From Arthrobacter citreus (lineage in GTDB: Bacteria > Actinomycetota > Actinomycetes > Actinomycetales > Micrococcaceae): a stretch of 64,000 nt of DNA. Below the pieces are notes generated by a model, which searched no databases, had not been told where the DNA came from, and saw only the letters and a list, made by a program, of their open reading frames with translations. The stretch covers positions 1 to 64,000 of the forward strand of contig NZ_VTFV01000008.1 of the NCBI RefSeq assembly GCF_009192745.1, in the 5' to 3' direction. Made by a program: the position numbers and the translations under genes. Shown here piece by piece: positions 16,947-25,417 of the stretch; the stretch's first letter is position 1; each line of letters opens with the position of its first letter.

Positions 16947-18596
16947 CTAGCGGGTAACCACTACGTGCTCGTTGGGCACGCAGTGGGTCATGGTCAGGCC
17001 CTCCACATTCCGCGGGCCGTTGCTGCCAAGGTTCTTGACCCGGTCCTGCTCCTCTTCGGTGAGGGCCTGTGTGGGCAGCGGGCCGAGGTCCTTAATCTCA
17101 GCCAGCCCGATGCCCAGGCCCTCGCCAACGCGCGCGCCCAGTTCGTCGTCGCACATGTAGAAGTGCCACAGCATCCGCTCCTGCACCGGACGCGCAGCCT
17201 CGGAGATGTTGTCGACGAAGTTCTTCACCAGGTCGTCCTTCTCCCACTGTTCCATGAGCTGGTACCGCTGGCCGGCCTGCATATAGTCGTTGGTCCGCTC
17301 GATGCGGGCGCGGGTCAGGCGTCCCTCGAGCTCCGGCCCAACCGCCGAGGGACCCTGTTTCGGTGCCTCCTGCACACCGCCGGTGATGCTCGGTTCGTAG
17401 TTCACGTGCGGGTTCTGTCCCGGTGCGAGGTCGGTACCGTAGGACATCTGCCCGCCGCGCTGGTTCGTGGCCACCTTGGCATTCTTCGGGGAGTTCACCG
17501 GCAGCTGCAGGTAGTTCGGGCCCACCCGGTAACGCTGGGTATCCGAGTAGCTGAACGTGCGTCCCACCAGCATCTTGTCATCGGAGAATTCCAGGCCGTC
17601 CACCAGCACACCCGTGCCGAAGGAGATCTGCTCGTTCTCGTTGTGGTGGTCGGACACGTTCCGGTTCAGCGTCATGGTGCCCACAAGCTGCGGCACAAAG
17701 ACCTCTTCGGGCCAGGTCTTGGTGTCATCGAGCGGATCGAAGTCCAGTTCAGGATGGTCATTGTCATCCATCAGCTGCACGTACAGGTCCCACTGCGGGT
17801 AGTCGCCGCGCTCAATGGCCTCGTAGAGGTCCTTCGACGCGTGGCCGAGGTCGCCCGCCTGGATGTTCGCGGCATCTTCTTCGGTCAGGGACTTCACGCC
17901 CTGCCTGGGCTGCCAGTGGTACTTCACCAGCTTCGACTCGCCGTCGGCGTTGACCCAGCGGTAGGTGTTCACGCCGAAGCCCTGCATATGCCGGTAATCC
18001 GCCGGGATGCCGCGCGGGCTGAACAGGTTTACCAGCATGTGCATTGACTCAGGCGTCTGGGACATAAAGTCGAAGATCCGGGCAGGTTCCTGGCGGAAGG
18101 TGACAGGGTCCGGCTTCAGGGAGTGGATCACGTCCGGGAACTTGATCGCATCACGGATGAAGAAGACACCGAGGTTGTTGCCCACCATGTCCCAGTTGCC
18201 GTCTTCGGTGTAGAACTTCACCGCAAACCCGCGGGGATCCCGTGCTGCCTCGGAAGAGTCGCGGCCGCCGATCACCGTGGAGAAGCGGATGGCGACGTCG
18301 GTCTTCTTGCCCGGCTCCGAGAAGAGCTTGGCGCGTGTGTACCTGGAAATGGGTTCGTCTCCCCATTTGCCCGTCGCCTCGAACTCGCCGTAGGCCACAA
18401 ACCCGCGGGCGTGGACCACCCGCTCGGGGATCCGCTCCCGGTCAAAGTGGCTGATTTTCTCGAGGAACTGGTAGTTCTCCAGGGTGGCCGGACCGCGCGA
18501 ACCAACTGTGCGGGTGTTCTGGTTATCCGTTACCGGATGGCCCTGCCGGGTGGTCAGGTGCTCCTGGGGCGAATACTGGTTGTCGTCCGTCATCAT
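16947..18596 (-). CDS. katA: monofunctional heme catalase
   Basis: The 549-aa protein converts hydrogen peroxide to water and oxygen. It has the distal heme His in [12 protein letters not shown], the distal Asn in [11 protein letters not shown] and the proximal Tyr in [16 protein letters not shown]. Length and motifs fit a small-subunit clade catalase with an extended C-terminus. Two adjacent ATG codons begin the gene, preceded by GAGAGAG. It is divergent from a PPOX family gene. The symbol is by family only. Confidence 0.9.
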   Translation of the reverse strand: MMTDDNQYSPQEHLTTRQGHPVTDNQNTRTVGSRGPATLENYQFLEKISHFDRERIPERVVHARGFVAYGEFEATGKWGDEPISRYTRAKLFSEPGKKTDVAIRFSTVIGGRDSSEAARDPRGFAVKFYTEDGNWDMVGNNLGVFFIRDAIKFPDVIHSLKPDPVTFRQEPARIFDFMSQTPESMHMLVNLFSPRGIPADYRHMQGFGVNTYRWVNADGESKLVKYHWQPRQGVKSLTEEDAANIQAGDLGHASKDLYEAIERGDYPQWDLYVQLMDDNDHPELDFDPLDDTKTWPEEVFVPQLVGTMTLNRNVSDHHNENEQISFGTGVLVDGLEFSDDKMLVGRTFSYSDTQRYRVGPNYLQLPVNSPKNAKVATNQRGGQMSYGTDLAPGQNPHVNYEPSITGGVQEAPKQGPSAVGPELEGRLTRARIERTNDYMQAGQRYQLMEQWEKDDLVKNFVDNISEAARPVQERMLWHFYMCDDELGARVGEGLGIGLAEIKDLGPLPTQALTEEEQDRVKNLGSNGPRNVEGLTMTHCVPNEHVVVTR

Positions 18597-18732
18597 GCTC
18601 TCTCTCAGTCGAGGTCGTGCCGATTAGGTCAGTAAGCTTACCGTTTCCACTTTTGTGAGTAAGGCCGCGGCAGTCAACCCGGGTCAGGAGCGGTGGCTGG
18701 CGGCTGGCGGTCCGGCTTGGCAGACTGGAGGC

Positions 18733-19164
18733 ATGACTACTGATGAACGGCCCGCAGTTGTTGAGCTGACGGAAGAAGAAGCCTGGAAGTATGTCGAAAA
18801 GACCTTCCACGGGCGGATTGCAGTCAGTGTGGGCAACGAGCCCGATATCTTTCCCATCAACTACTACGCCCACGACGGCGTCCTGCTGTTCCGCACGGCC
18901 CCCGGCACAAAGCTGGCCGGCCTGACCATCAACTCTCACGTGGCGTTCGAGACAGACGGCATCATGAGCGACGAAGCCTGGTCCGTCATCATCAAGGGAA
19001 CCTGCCGTGAGCTGGAGCGCAGCGCGGAAATCGAAGCAGCGGACAAACTTCCGCTGAAGCCCTGGGTGCGCACCCCCAAGTACCGCTACGTGGAGCTCAC
19101 CCCGGATTCGGTCAGCGGACGGTTCTTCAACCTCGGACCGGAACCGGACCCCGACGAGCTCTAA
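18733..19164 (+). CDS. pyridoxamine 5'-phosphate oxidase-like flavin-binding protein
   Basis: The 143-aa product is a Pyridox_ox_2-like split-barrel protein, with FHGRIAVSVGNEPDIFPINYYAHDG and a typical TKLAGLTINSHVAFETD block. Members bind FMN, F420 or heme and have varied roles, so the substrate is open. The ATG at 18733 has GGAGG only one base upstream, which is unusually close. A GTG at 18655 would add 26 residues without a clear ribosome binding site. The divergent neighbour is catalase, which suggests, weakly, a redox context. Confidence 0.75.
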   Translation: MTTDERPAVVELTEEEAWKYVEKTFHGRIAVSVGNEPDIFPINYYAHDGVLLFRTAPGTKLAGLTINSHVAFETDGIMSDEAWSVIIKGTCRELERSAEIEAADKLPLKPWVRTPKYRYVELTPDSVSGRFFNLGPEPDPDEL

Positions 19165-19220
19165 CGAGATGACAGAAACTGCTCTTTTGAAGCCTGAAAC
19201 GGGCAGTTTCTGCTATCTCG
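19165..19220. repeat. dispersed palindromic element, copy 1
   Basis: A 56-base inverted repeat begins CGAGATGACAGAAACTGC and ends GCAGTTTCTGCTATCTCG. The arms differ at two positions. It sits between the convergent PPOX and phosphodiesterase genes. The same element recurs at 31832, 57902 and 58720. Confidence 0.9.
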
Positions 19221-19227
19221 ATGGTGG

Positions 19228-20124
19228 CTATGCGTTGCTGAGCGTCCGGGCGTCCAGGATCCGCCGTCCCGCGGCTTCCAGCCGGCGGCGGGTCTCTGTT
19301 TCATCCACCCGTTCGCCCACGGTGCTGCTTTCCTCCAGCGGCACCACGGAGTGGACCACCGAGTCCTCGTACACGTGGATCATGTTGAAGCCCTGGCCGG
19401 CGTCCTGGCCCCGGGTTCCCGGAGTTGCCAGGTCCTGGGTGTAACAGGTGGCCGACGCCACCGAGACCGGAATCCCGGCGAAGGTGGTGAAGGTGGAATA
19501 GTGCAGGTGCCCGGCGATGACCGCACGGACATCGGATCCTTCCAGGGCTGCCGCAAGGTCGCGCTGGTGGCGCAGCTCCACCAGGACCGTCAGGTCCTGG
19601 ACGCTGGGAACAGGCGGATGGTGCAGGGCAAGGATCGTACCCTCCGGCGCAGGAGTCCGCAGGACGGACCGCAGCCAGGAAAGCTGGGAGTCGCTGAGTT
19701 CTCCGTGGTGGTATCCCGGCACCGTCGAATCCAGTGTCACGATCCGCAGGCCGTTGACCTCATACACGCGGTCCATGGGTGCCATGTCCGGCGCTTCGTC
19801 CAGCAGCCGCTCTTTGAAGTGCTCCCGTTTGTCATGGTTGCCCATGACCCAGATGACCTTGGCCCCCATGTGCTCCGCGGCCGGCTCAACGATCGAACGC
19901 AGTTCGTCATAGGCTTCCGGTTCGCCTTTGTCCGTCAAGTCGCCGGTAAAGACGATGGCTTCGGGTTTGCGCTCGGCCTCCGCCAGCCGTTCGAAGAGGG
20001 ATATCAGCTTGGCCCGGCTGTCCACCGCTCCGTACAACGGATCCGGTCCGGCCAGAAGGTGGGTGTCGCTCAGGTGAAGGATGAAATGTCGCGGCCGTGG
20101 GTGCTCGGCCGGGAGGTAATCCAT
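19228..20124 (-). CDS. metallophosphoesterase, cAMP phosphodiesterase (CpdA/Rv0805) type
   Basis: The 298-aa protein has the dinuclear metallophosphoesterase motifs in order: LHLSDTHL near residue 17, [14 protein letters not shown] near residue 60, [12 protein letters not shown] near residue 93, a LALHHPPVP block and [10 protein letters not shown] near residue 203. This arrangement is that of class III cyclic-nucleotide phosphodiesterases. AAGG lies a few bases before the ATG. It is divergent from a DoxX-like gene and convergent with the PPOX gene. Confidence 0.85.
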   Translation of the reverse strand: MDYLPAEHPRPRHFILHLSDTHLLAGPDPLYGAVDSRAKLISLFERLAEAERKPEAIVFTGDLTDKGEPEAYDELRSIVEPAAEHMGAKVIWVMGNHDKREHFKERLLDEAPDMAPMDRVYEVNGLRIVTLDSTVPGYHHGELSDSQLSWLRSVLRTPAPEGTILALHHPPVPSVQDLTVLVELRHQRDLAAALEGSDVRAVIAGHLHYSTFTTFAGIPVSVASATCYTQDLATPGTRGQDAGQGFNMIHVYEDSVVHSVVPLEESSTVGERVDETETRRRLEAAGRRILDARTLSNA

Positions 20125-20377
20125 TGGTGACCTTCTTGTGTCGATGACGGGTTTCCCAGTACCTCTTTAATAAAAGCAGAAATCCCGCCTGCGGGGGCAG
20201 TTTGCGTCGGCATGTTGATCCCCCGCACCGAATGTCCGCCTCCCGGCCATGAACCGTTAGCCCATGTCCGGAACGCATGCGGATTCTTCCGTCCGCTTAC
20301 CCCGCGGCCCCTTCCGCCCGTTGGGGTGCGGCCGTAGGCTCGTGCGTGGAAACTGCCCACTGGAGTTAGGACCCACC

Positions 20378-20920
20378 ATGAAAATCAGCCACATCCCGCT
20401 GCGGCTCACCACCGGCGCCTACATCCTGAACTCGGGCCTGAACAAGCGCAGCCTGGACGAAGAGTCCGCCGCCGGGCTGCAGCACCTGGCCGGCAATGCC
20501 TTTCCGCAGGTGCTGGACCTGGAACCGGCGCGCTTCGGCAAACTGCTCTGCGCTGCCGAAATCACCGTCGGCCTGACCTTGCTGACCCCGTTCGTTCCCA
20601 GCCGCCTCGCGGGACTGGTGCTCGGCGCCTTCTCCGGCGGCATGATGCGCATGTACCTCAAGACCCCGGAGTTCACTGAGGACGACGGAATCCGTCCCAA
20701 CGCTGCCGGCACCCCCTTCGCCAAGGACATCTGGATGCTGGGAATCGCCGCGGCCCTGGTCCTGGACACCAAGAGCAAAACCAAGACGAAGACCAAGATC
20801 GTGAAGGTGCCCACGCCGGTGAAGGCGACCGCAGCGGCGGCAGCGGTGAAGGCGGCGAAAGACCTCAAGGAGTCAAAGGGGTCCAAAGAGTCCAAGGACG
20901 CGAAGTCCACGAAAGACTGA
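20378..20920 (+). CDS. DoxX-like membrane protein with lysine-rich tail
   Basis: The 180-aa protein has about three or four hydrophobic segments in the first 130 residues (LLCAAEITVGLTLLTPFVPS, LAGLVLGAFSGGMMRMYL, DIWMLGIAAALVLD), in the manner of small DoxX-family proteins. The C-terminal 50 residues are very different: KSKTKTKTK, an alanine-rich stretch, then repeated Lys-Glu-Ser-Lys units (KESKGSKESKDAK). The tail is presumably cytoplasmic and could contact nucleic acid or other proteins. ATG at 20378 follows TTAGGA. The family assignment is tentative. Confidence 0.65.
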   Translation: MKISHIPLRLTTGAYILNSGLNKRSLDEESAAGLQHLAGNAFPQVLDLEPARFGKLLCAAEITVGLTLLTPFVPSRLAGLVLGAFSGGMMRMYLKTPEFTEDDGIRPNAAGTPFAKDIWMLGIAAALVLDTKSKTKTKTKIVKVPTPVKATAAAAAVKAAKDLKESKGSKESKDAKSTKD

Positions 20921-20941
20921 AGCCGGGACGCCGGAGAAACA

Positions 20942-20967
20942 ATGGTGCCCTCCGCGGAGGGCACCAT
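20942..20967. terminator. perfect palindrome terminator
   Basis: ATGGTGCCCTCC-GC-GGAGGGCACCAT is a perfect 26-base palindrome between the convergent DoxX-like and alcohol dehydrogenase genes. Confidence 0.7.
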
Positions 20968-20979
20968 CGGGTGCAGCCA

Positions 20980-22005
20980 TTAGGGGACCAGCACGATTCT
21001 GATCGGGTTTCCTTCCTTGGCGTCCAGGGACTTAACGGCCTGCTCCGCGTCAGCGAGCGGCAGCCGTGCACTGATGGAGCCGGCAAAGTCCAGGCGTCCC
21101 AGGCGCGTCAGCGAGACGAGCTGCGGTACGTGATGCGCTTCGGAACCGTAGTGTCCCAGGACCTGCTTGCGGGCGAAGGAGAATCCGGTGCTGTCACCGA
21201 TGGTCACAGGCTTTCCGCTGAGGCCCACCAGCACAAGCCTGCCGCGCAGGCCCAGGGAAGCCAGGGCCTGGCTGCGGACGGCGTCGACGCCGGCGAAGTC
21301 CAGTGCGGCGTCGAGCCCCCGGCCGGCCGTGGCAGCTTTTATGGCCTCGGCGAAGTCCTCGGCCAACGGGTCCAGGGCCACGTCTGCTCCCAGCTCCAGG
21401 GCCCGTGCACGTGCTTCGGGGATTGGATCAACAGCAACGATGGGCGCTGCCCCGACCATCCTCAGGAGCTGAACACCATGTGCACCCAGGCCTCCGATCC
21501 CCCAAACCCCTACGGCCTCACCGGCACGCACCTGCGCGGTGGAGGCAATGGCGGCCCACGGTGTGGAAACGGCGTCGGGAATGATGGAGGCCTGGTCAAA
21601 CGGGATGTCCTCGCCCAGCGGCACGCAGACACCGGCGGGGACGACGAGGTATTCGGCCCACCCGCCGTCGTAGTCCACACCCATGGTGAGTGTCACGCCG
21701 TTGTACTCATAGCCTGCCTGGACCACCACGCGGTCCCCCGGGGCCAGAGCGGAAACACCGGGACCCGGCTGGTCGATGGTTCCGGCAACTTCGTGGCCGA
21801 GCGTGACTTCGCTGCCCTTGAGGAACTTGGGGCGCAGCAGCCCCTGGATCAGGTGGACATCGGAGAGGCAGACCCCTGCGGCTTCCACCTTCACCCGGAC
21901 GAATCCCGGACCGGGGTCCGGAACCGGGACTTCCTTGAGTGCAAAAGCGCCGGTCTCAACATTCAGCCGGCCGGCGATCATGGTGCGGGACGTATCTTCG
22001 GACAT
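20980..22005 (-). CDS. MDR family alcohol dehydrogenase
   Basis: The 341-aa enzyme has the catalytic-zinc ligands of medium-chain dehydrogenases (AGVCLSDVHL near residue 45 and LGHEVAG near residue 70) and an NAD-binding GIGGLGAHGVQLL near residue 176. The four-cysteine structural zinc loop is absent: the region after GDRVVVQAG goes straight on to YEYNGVTLTMG. That loss is common in some MDR subgroups. The substrate is unknown. It lies downstream of a second MDR gene on the same strand, with a strong hairpin between them. Confidence 0.8.
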   Translation of the reverse strand: MSEDTSRTMIAGRLNVETGAFALKEVPVPDPGPGFVRVKVEAAGVCLSDVHLIQGLLRPKFLKGSEVTLGHEVAGTIDQPGPGVSALAPGDRVVVQAGYEYNGVTLTMGVDYDGGWAEYLVVPAGVCVPLGEDIPFDQASIIPDAVSTPWAAIASTAQVRAGEAVGVWGIGGLGAHGVQLLRMVGAAPIVAVDPIPEARARALELGADVALDPLAEDFAEAIKAATAGRGLDAALDFAGVDAVRSQALASLGLRGRLVLVGLSGKPVTIGDSTGFSFARKQVLGHYGSEAHHVPQLVSLTRLGRLDFAGSISARLPLADAEQAVKSLDAKEGNPIRIVLVP

Positions 22006-22022
22006 TGCTTACCACCTCGACA

Positions 22023-22062
22023 CTGAGAAGTGCGGTACGCAGCTGCGCACCGCACTTCCCAG
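22023..22062 (-). terminator. hairpin between the two dehydrogenase genes
   Basis: A near-perfect 40-base inverted repeat runs from CTGAGAAGTGCGGTACGCAG to CTGCGCACCGCACTTCCCAG, with 18 of 20 positions paired. It follows the 22109-23164 gene on its strand, so those two genes are probably separate units. Confidence 0.65.
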
Positions 22063-22108
22063 TATTCTCCCGTCCGGCTGCCATTCAAAAACCGGCGCAG
22101 AGGGACTA

Positions 22109-23164
22109 TCAGGCGCTAAGAATCACCTTCAGCGCATTGGTTTCCGCGGCACGCGAGAACGTGTCGTACGCGGTCATCACGTCATTGAGCGGATACCGGT
22201 GGCTGATGAATTCCTCGGCCGGAAGCTTCCCCTCAGCCATGAGCTTCAGCAGCATGGACAGGGTGTCCGTGTTAACCAGGCCCATGCTGATGTCGATGTT
22301 CTCAATCCACAGGCGGTCCAGTTCCAGGCTGACCGGTTTGCCGTGCACACCCACGTTCGCCACGTTTCCGCCTGGGCGGACAATCTCCGTGCACATTTCG
22401 AAGGTCCGCGGAATGCCGACGGCTTCCACGGCGACGTCCACGCCCCAGCCGTCCGTCTGGGACATGATCTGCTCTTTCCAGTCTGAGTCCCCCGAGTTGA
22501 CCCCGTGGGTGGCGCCGAAACGCCGGGCCTGGTCCACCCGGTTCTGGTCCAGGTCCACCGCGATGATCTTGGCCGCCCCGTACAGGCCCGCTGTGGCGAT
22601 TACCGCCAGGCCAACAGGCCCCGCACCGATGACCGCGACGACGTCGCCCGGCTTGGTCCTGCCGTACTGCACGCCCATCTCGAATCCGGTCGGGAAGATG
22701 TCGCTCAGCAGCACGCCGTGCTCCGCAGACACACCATCCGGCAGGATGTACATCGAGGTGTCCGCGTACGGTACCCGAACGTACTCGGCCTGCGTGCCGT
22801 CAATGAGGTGGCCGAAGATCCAGCCGATCCCTGACTGGCCCTCCGATCCGGTGCAGTGCGAATACAGCCCGTCCTTGCAGAAACTGCAGGAGCCGTCCGC
22901 GGAAACGCAGGACAGGATGACTTTGTCCCCCTGCTTGAAGTTCGTGACGCCGGAACCCGTCTCGGTAACGGTTCCCACCCCTTCGTGCCCGAGGATGCGT
23001 CCCGGCGTCACAGCAGGGACGTCGCCCTTCAGGATGTGCAGGTCCGTGCCGCAGATGGTTGTGGTATCGATCTTGACGATCACGTCGCGCGGGTCCTGGA
23101 TCGTGGGATCCGGGACGTCCTTCCAGGCTTTCTGTCCGGGGCCTTCGTAAACGAGTGCTTTCAT
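22109..23164 (-). CDS. zinc-dependent alcohol dehydrogenase
   Basis: The 351-aa MDR enzyme retains both zinc sites: catalytic CGTDLHILKG and GHEGVGTV, and a structural-zinc loop with Cys residues in CVSADGSCSFCKDGLYSHC. The cofactor motif is VIGAGPVGLAVIATAGLYG with an acidic DLDQNR after it, favouring NAD. TTTICGTD and SDIFPTGFEMG resemble formaldehyde- or short-chain-alcohol dehydrogenases. ATG at 23164 was preferred to 23194 because GAGGACACC precedes it. Confidence 0.85.
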   Translation of the reverse strand: MKALVYEGPGQKAWKDVPDPTIQDPRDVIVKIDTTTICGTDLHILKGDVPAVTPGRILGHEGVGTVTETGSGVTNFKQGDKVILSCVSADGSCSFCKDGLYSHCTGSEGQSGIGWIFGHLIDGTQAEYVRVPYADTSMYILPDGVSAEHGVLLSDIFPTGFEMGVQYGRTKPGDVVAVIGAGPVGLAVIATAGLYGAAKIIAVDLDQNRVDQARRFGATHGVNSGDSDWKEQIMSQTDGWGVDVAVEAVGIPRTFEMCTEIVRPGGNVANVGVHGKPVSLELDRLWIENIDISMGLVNTDTLSMLLKLMAEGKLPAEEFISHRYPLNDVMTAYDTFSRAAETNALKVILSA

Positions 23165-23234
23165 GGTGTCCTCGTTCTGCTGGGGTCCGACCACTGGCAG
23201 GCGCGTACGCCTGTTCGGGAGACTTCCCTGTTCA

Positions 23235-23252
23235 GGCCCGGGATCCCGGGCC
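23235..23252 (-). terminator. 18-bp palindrome downstream of the YchJ-like gene
   Basis: GGCCCGGGATCCCGGGCC is a perfect 18-base palindrome in the gap between the YchJ-like gene and the downstream dehydrogenase. No T-run follows. Confidence 0.45.
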
Positions 23253-23312
23253 CACCGTCGGACGCTGGTTAAAGCCTAGGCTCGCTGTGCGGCAGGGGGA
23301 AGGCGCCGGGCC

Positions 23313-23708
23313 CTACTCGCCGGCTACATACAGCCATCGGCCTGCCTCGCGCACGAAGGTGCTGCGTTCACGCTGGACGCCGGCGGCGCCATCCTGCCGG
23401 TAATGGGCTTCAAAGGTCACGGTGCCGGTGGAGTCCAGCGGGGAGCCGGCAACACTGGAGACGATGTCCAGGCGCCGCCAGTTCATCTCCGGGTCAAGGT
23501 CCAGGTGCGCAGGCCGGGAACTGGGGTGCCAGGTGCGGACAAGGTAATCCGTGTCCCCCGTGACAAAAGCCGTGTAGCGCGAACGCATCAAAGCCTCCGC
23601 GGTGGGTGCTGGCGAGGTGCCTGCGTGGAAGCGCCGGCAGCAGTGCTGGTACGTGTCACCGCTCAGGCACGGGCAGCGGTCAGTCTCGGATAACGCCGGA
23701 AAACTCAT
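23313..23708 (-). CDS. YchJ-like (UPF0225) SEC-C metal-binding protein
   Basis: The 131-aa product begins with a SEC-C type zinc-binding motif, CPCLSGDTYQHCCRRFHAG, followed by the UPF0225 block PTAEALMRSRYTAFVTGDTD and YLVRTWHPSSRP. SEC-C motifs bind zinc and occur in SecA and in small proteins such as YchJ, whose function is not established. I start at the ATG at 23708; an upstream TTG/ATG adds an unconserved extension. Confidence 0.8.
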   Translation of the reverse strand: MSFPALSETDRCPCLSGDTYQHCCRRFHAGTSPAPTAEALMRSRYTAFVTGDTDYLVRTWHPSSRPAHLDLDPEMNWRRLDIVSSVAGSPLDSTGTVTFEAHYRQDGAAGVQRERSTFVREAGRWLYVAGE

Positions 23709-23778
23709 CTGTCCAGTATGCGAGAAGAAAGCGGTCCACACCTAACACCGCCGTGTGTACGATTCCCTGCGCCAGGGC

Positions 23779-25206
23779 CTACGGAGGGCTTCCCGTGCTG
23801 GTCCCGCCGACGTGCCCGGGCACCGGCTGCCGGTTCACCGAGTCATCAGCTCCGACTCTGCCGGCCGCCAGTACGACGGCGACGGTCAGGACGGTCATCG
23901 CCAGGACGGCGAGCAGCGCACGTCCCGCCAGCACCGCCCGTCCCGGCTGCAGCGGGAGGGCCGCTGCAGGTGCGAGGGCTGCCCTCGCACCGTTCCTCCG
24001 CCCGCTGCGGGATGCCTTGCGGGATTCGGTGCGGGATTCGGTGCCCGCCGGCGTTCCCGTGTGGGCGATCCGCCCGATGGAGGGCGGGGTGGGAGGTGCA
24101 GCCGGTGTGTGGATGTCAGGATGGTTTGCTTCATCTCCGGCAAGGTAGGCCGCCGCGGCCCGTTCCATCGCAGGGGTGCGGGCATCAGCAACGCTGGTAC
24201 CGGAGGTCCCGGCCGGTTCGGCCGTGTCCGTCCCTGGAACCTGGAGATCATCCGCGGCGCCGTCGGCCGTTGTTTCGCCGGTGGGTGGCTCACTGTCCGG
24301 CCGGGCCTCATGTGCCCGGACCGCGGAGGCAGCAGGCACAGCCGGAGCCGCCCACCGGTAGTCCAGCAGCGCCGCCGAGACCTCTGCCGCGGTCGGTCGG
24401 GAATCGGGGTCGCGCGCCGTCATTCCCGTGAGCAGCGAAACCCACTGCGGTCCCAGTGAAGAGGGGACCTCTGGATCCCGGCTCAGCCTCGAGACGGCTG
24501 CTTCCAGGGGGGTGCCGCCAAACTCGATCCTCCCGGTCAGGCATTCGAGCAGCACCAAGCCCAGGGAGTAGATGTCGGAGGCTCCTGAAGCAGACCGGCC
24601 GGACGCCTGCTCGGGGCTGAGGTAATTGGCGGTGCCGAGCGTGGCTCCGGTCGCGGTGTACCTGGCGCCGTCGATCATCCGGGCGATGCCGAAGTCAGTG
24701 AGCTTGGCGCGGGGTGCCGTGCCCGCGATGGCCGGGGGCAGGAGGATGTTGGCCGGCTTCACATCCCGGTGGATCACTCCCCGGGTGTGGATATAGGCCA
24801 GGGCGCCGGCGAGTTCCGCTCCCACGTAGGCGACGTTGGACGCAGGCACAGGAGCGTCACGCAGCCGCTTGCGAAGGTCCGGACCATCCACCAGTTCCAT
24901 GACCAGGAACGCCCGCGGCTCGCCGTCCGGGCCGTCGTCCCGCCCGGCGTCGTCCTTGCCCGCGTCATACAGGGTGACCAGCCCGGGGTGGGAGAGGGAT
25001 GCCAGAAGCCGCATTTCGGTTTCCTGCCGCCCGACGTCGTCGGGATCAACAGCACTGGCCCGGAAGAGCTTCACGGCTATGTCGCGGCCGAGCGCTTCAT
25101 CCAGTCCTCGATAGACGGTGGCCATGCCACCGTGGCCAATTGGTTCGATGAGTCGGTATCGGCCCGCAATCAGACGATTCAGGCCACCCGCTGCGCTGAT
25201 TTCCAT
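23779..25206 (-). CDS. PknB-type Ser/Thr protein kinase without PASTA domains
   Basis: The 475-aa product begins with a complete kinase domain: glycine loop IGHGGMATVYRG, Lys in IAVKLFR, catalytic loop VIHRDVKPANILL, DFG in LTDFGIARMI and TLGTANYLSPEQA. After about residue 270 there is a Pro/Ala/Glu-rich juxtamembrane region with a Thr-Glu-Ser-Arg repeat, then one membrane segment (VLAGRALLAVLAMTVLTVAV) and a very short outside tail. No PASTA repeats are present, so any sensing part outside the cell is minimal. The ATG at 25206 follows GAAGG. Regulatory targets cannot be told. Confidence 0.85.
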   Translation of the reverse strand: MEISAAGGLNRLIAGRYRLIEPIGHGGMATVYRGLDEALGRDIAVKLFRASAVDPDDVGRQETEMRLLASLSHPGLVTLYDAGKDDAGRDDGPDGEPRAFLVMELVDGPDLRKRLRDAPVPASNVAYVGAELAGALAYIHTRGVIHRDVKPANILLPPAIAGTAPRAKLTDFGIARMIDGARYTATGATLGTANYLSPEQASGRSASGASDIYSLGLVLLECLTGRIEFGGTPLEAAVSRLSRDPEVPSSLGPQWVSLLTGMTARDPDSRPTAAEVSAALLDYRWAAPAVPAASAVRAHEARPDSEPPTGETTADGAADDLQVPGTDTAEPAGTSGTSVADARTPAMERAAAAYLAGDEANHPDIHTPAAPPTPPSIGRIAHTGTPAGTESRTESRKASRSGRRNGARAALAPAAALPLQPGRAVLAGRALLAVLAMTVLTVAVVLAAGRVGADDSVNRQPVPGHVGGTSTGSPP

Positions 25207-25322
25207 GCTGCAACCTTCTCTCGCCATTACAGCGTAACGGAGGGTTCTCAGCGCGTACCTGGGGTCTGGCTACATATTTTCGAACTGCGTTTTTCCCTCG
25301 TAGATGCCGGACCAATACGCTA

Positions 25323-25358
25323 AACTGCCCTGCCGCGCTGGTGCGCGGTAGGGCAGTT
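25323..25358. terminator. 16-bp hairpin terminator
   Basis: AACTGCCCTGCCGCGC pairs with GCGCGGTAGGGCAGTT around a TGGT loop (one G-T pair). It follows the NRAMP gene on the minus strand. Confidence 0.8.
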
Positions 25359-25417
25359 CCAGGGTGCTTCGATCCCGCTCTCCGGAACCGGCGGCGGAGC
25401 CGGCCCGGGACCTTGGA

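Noticed and set aside
16872-18047. 391-codon plus-strand open frame
   Set aside because: Antisense to catalase, which keeps all heme-binding motifs.
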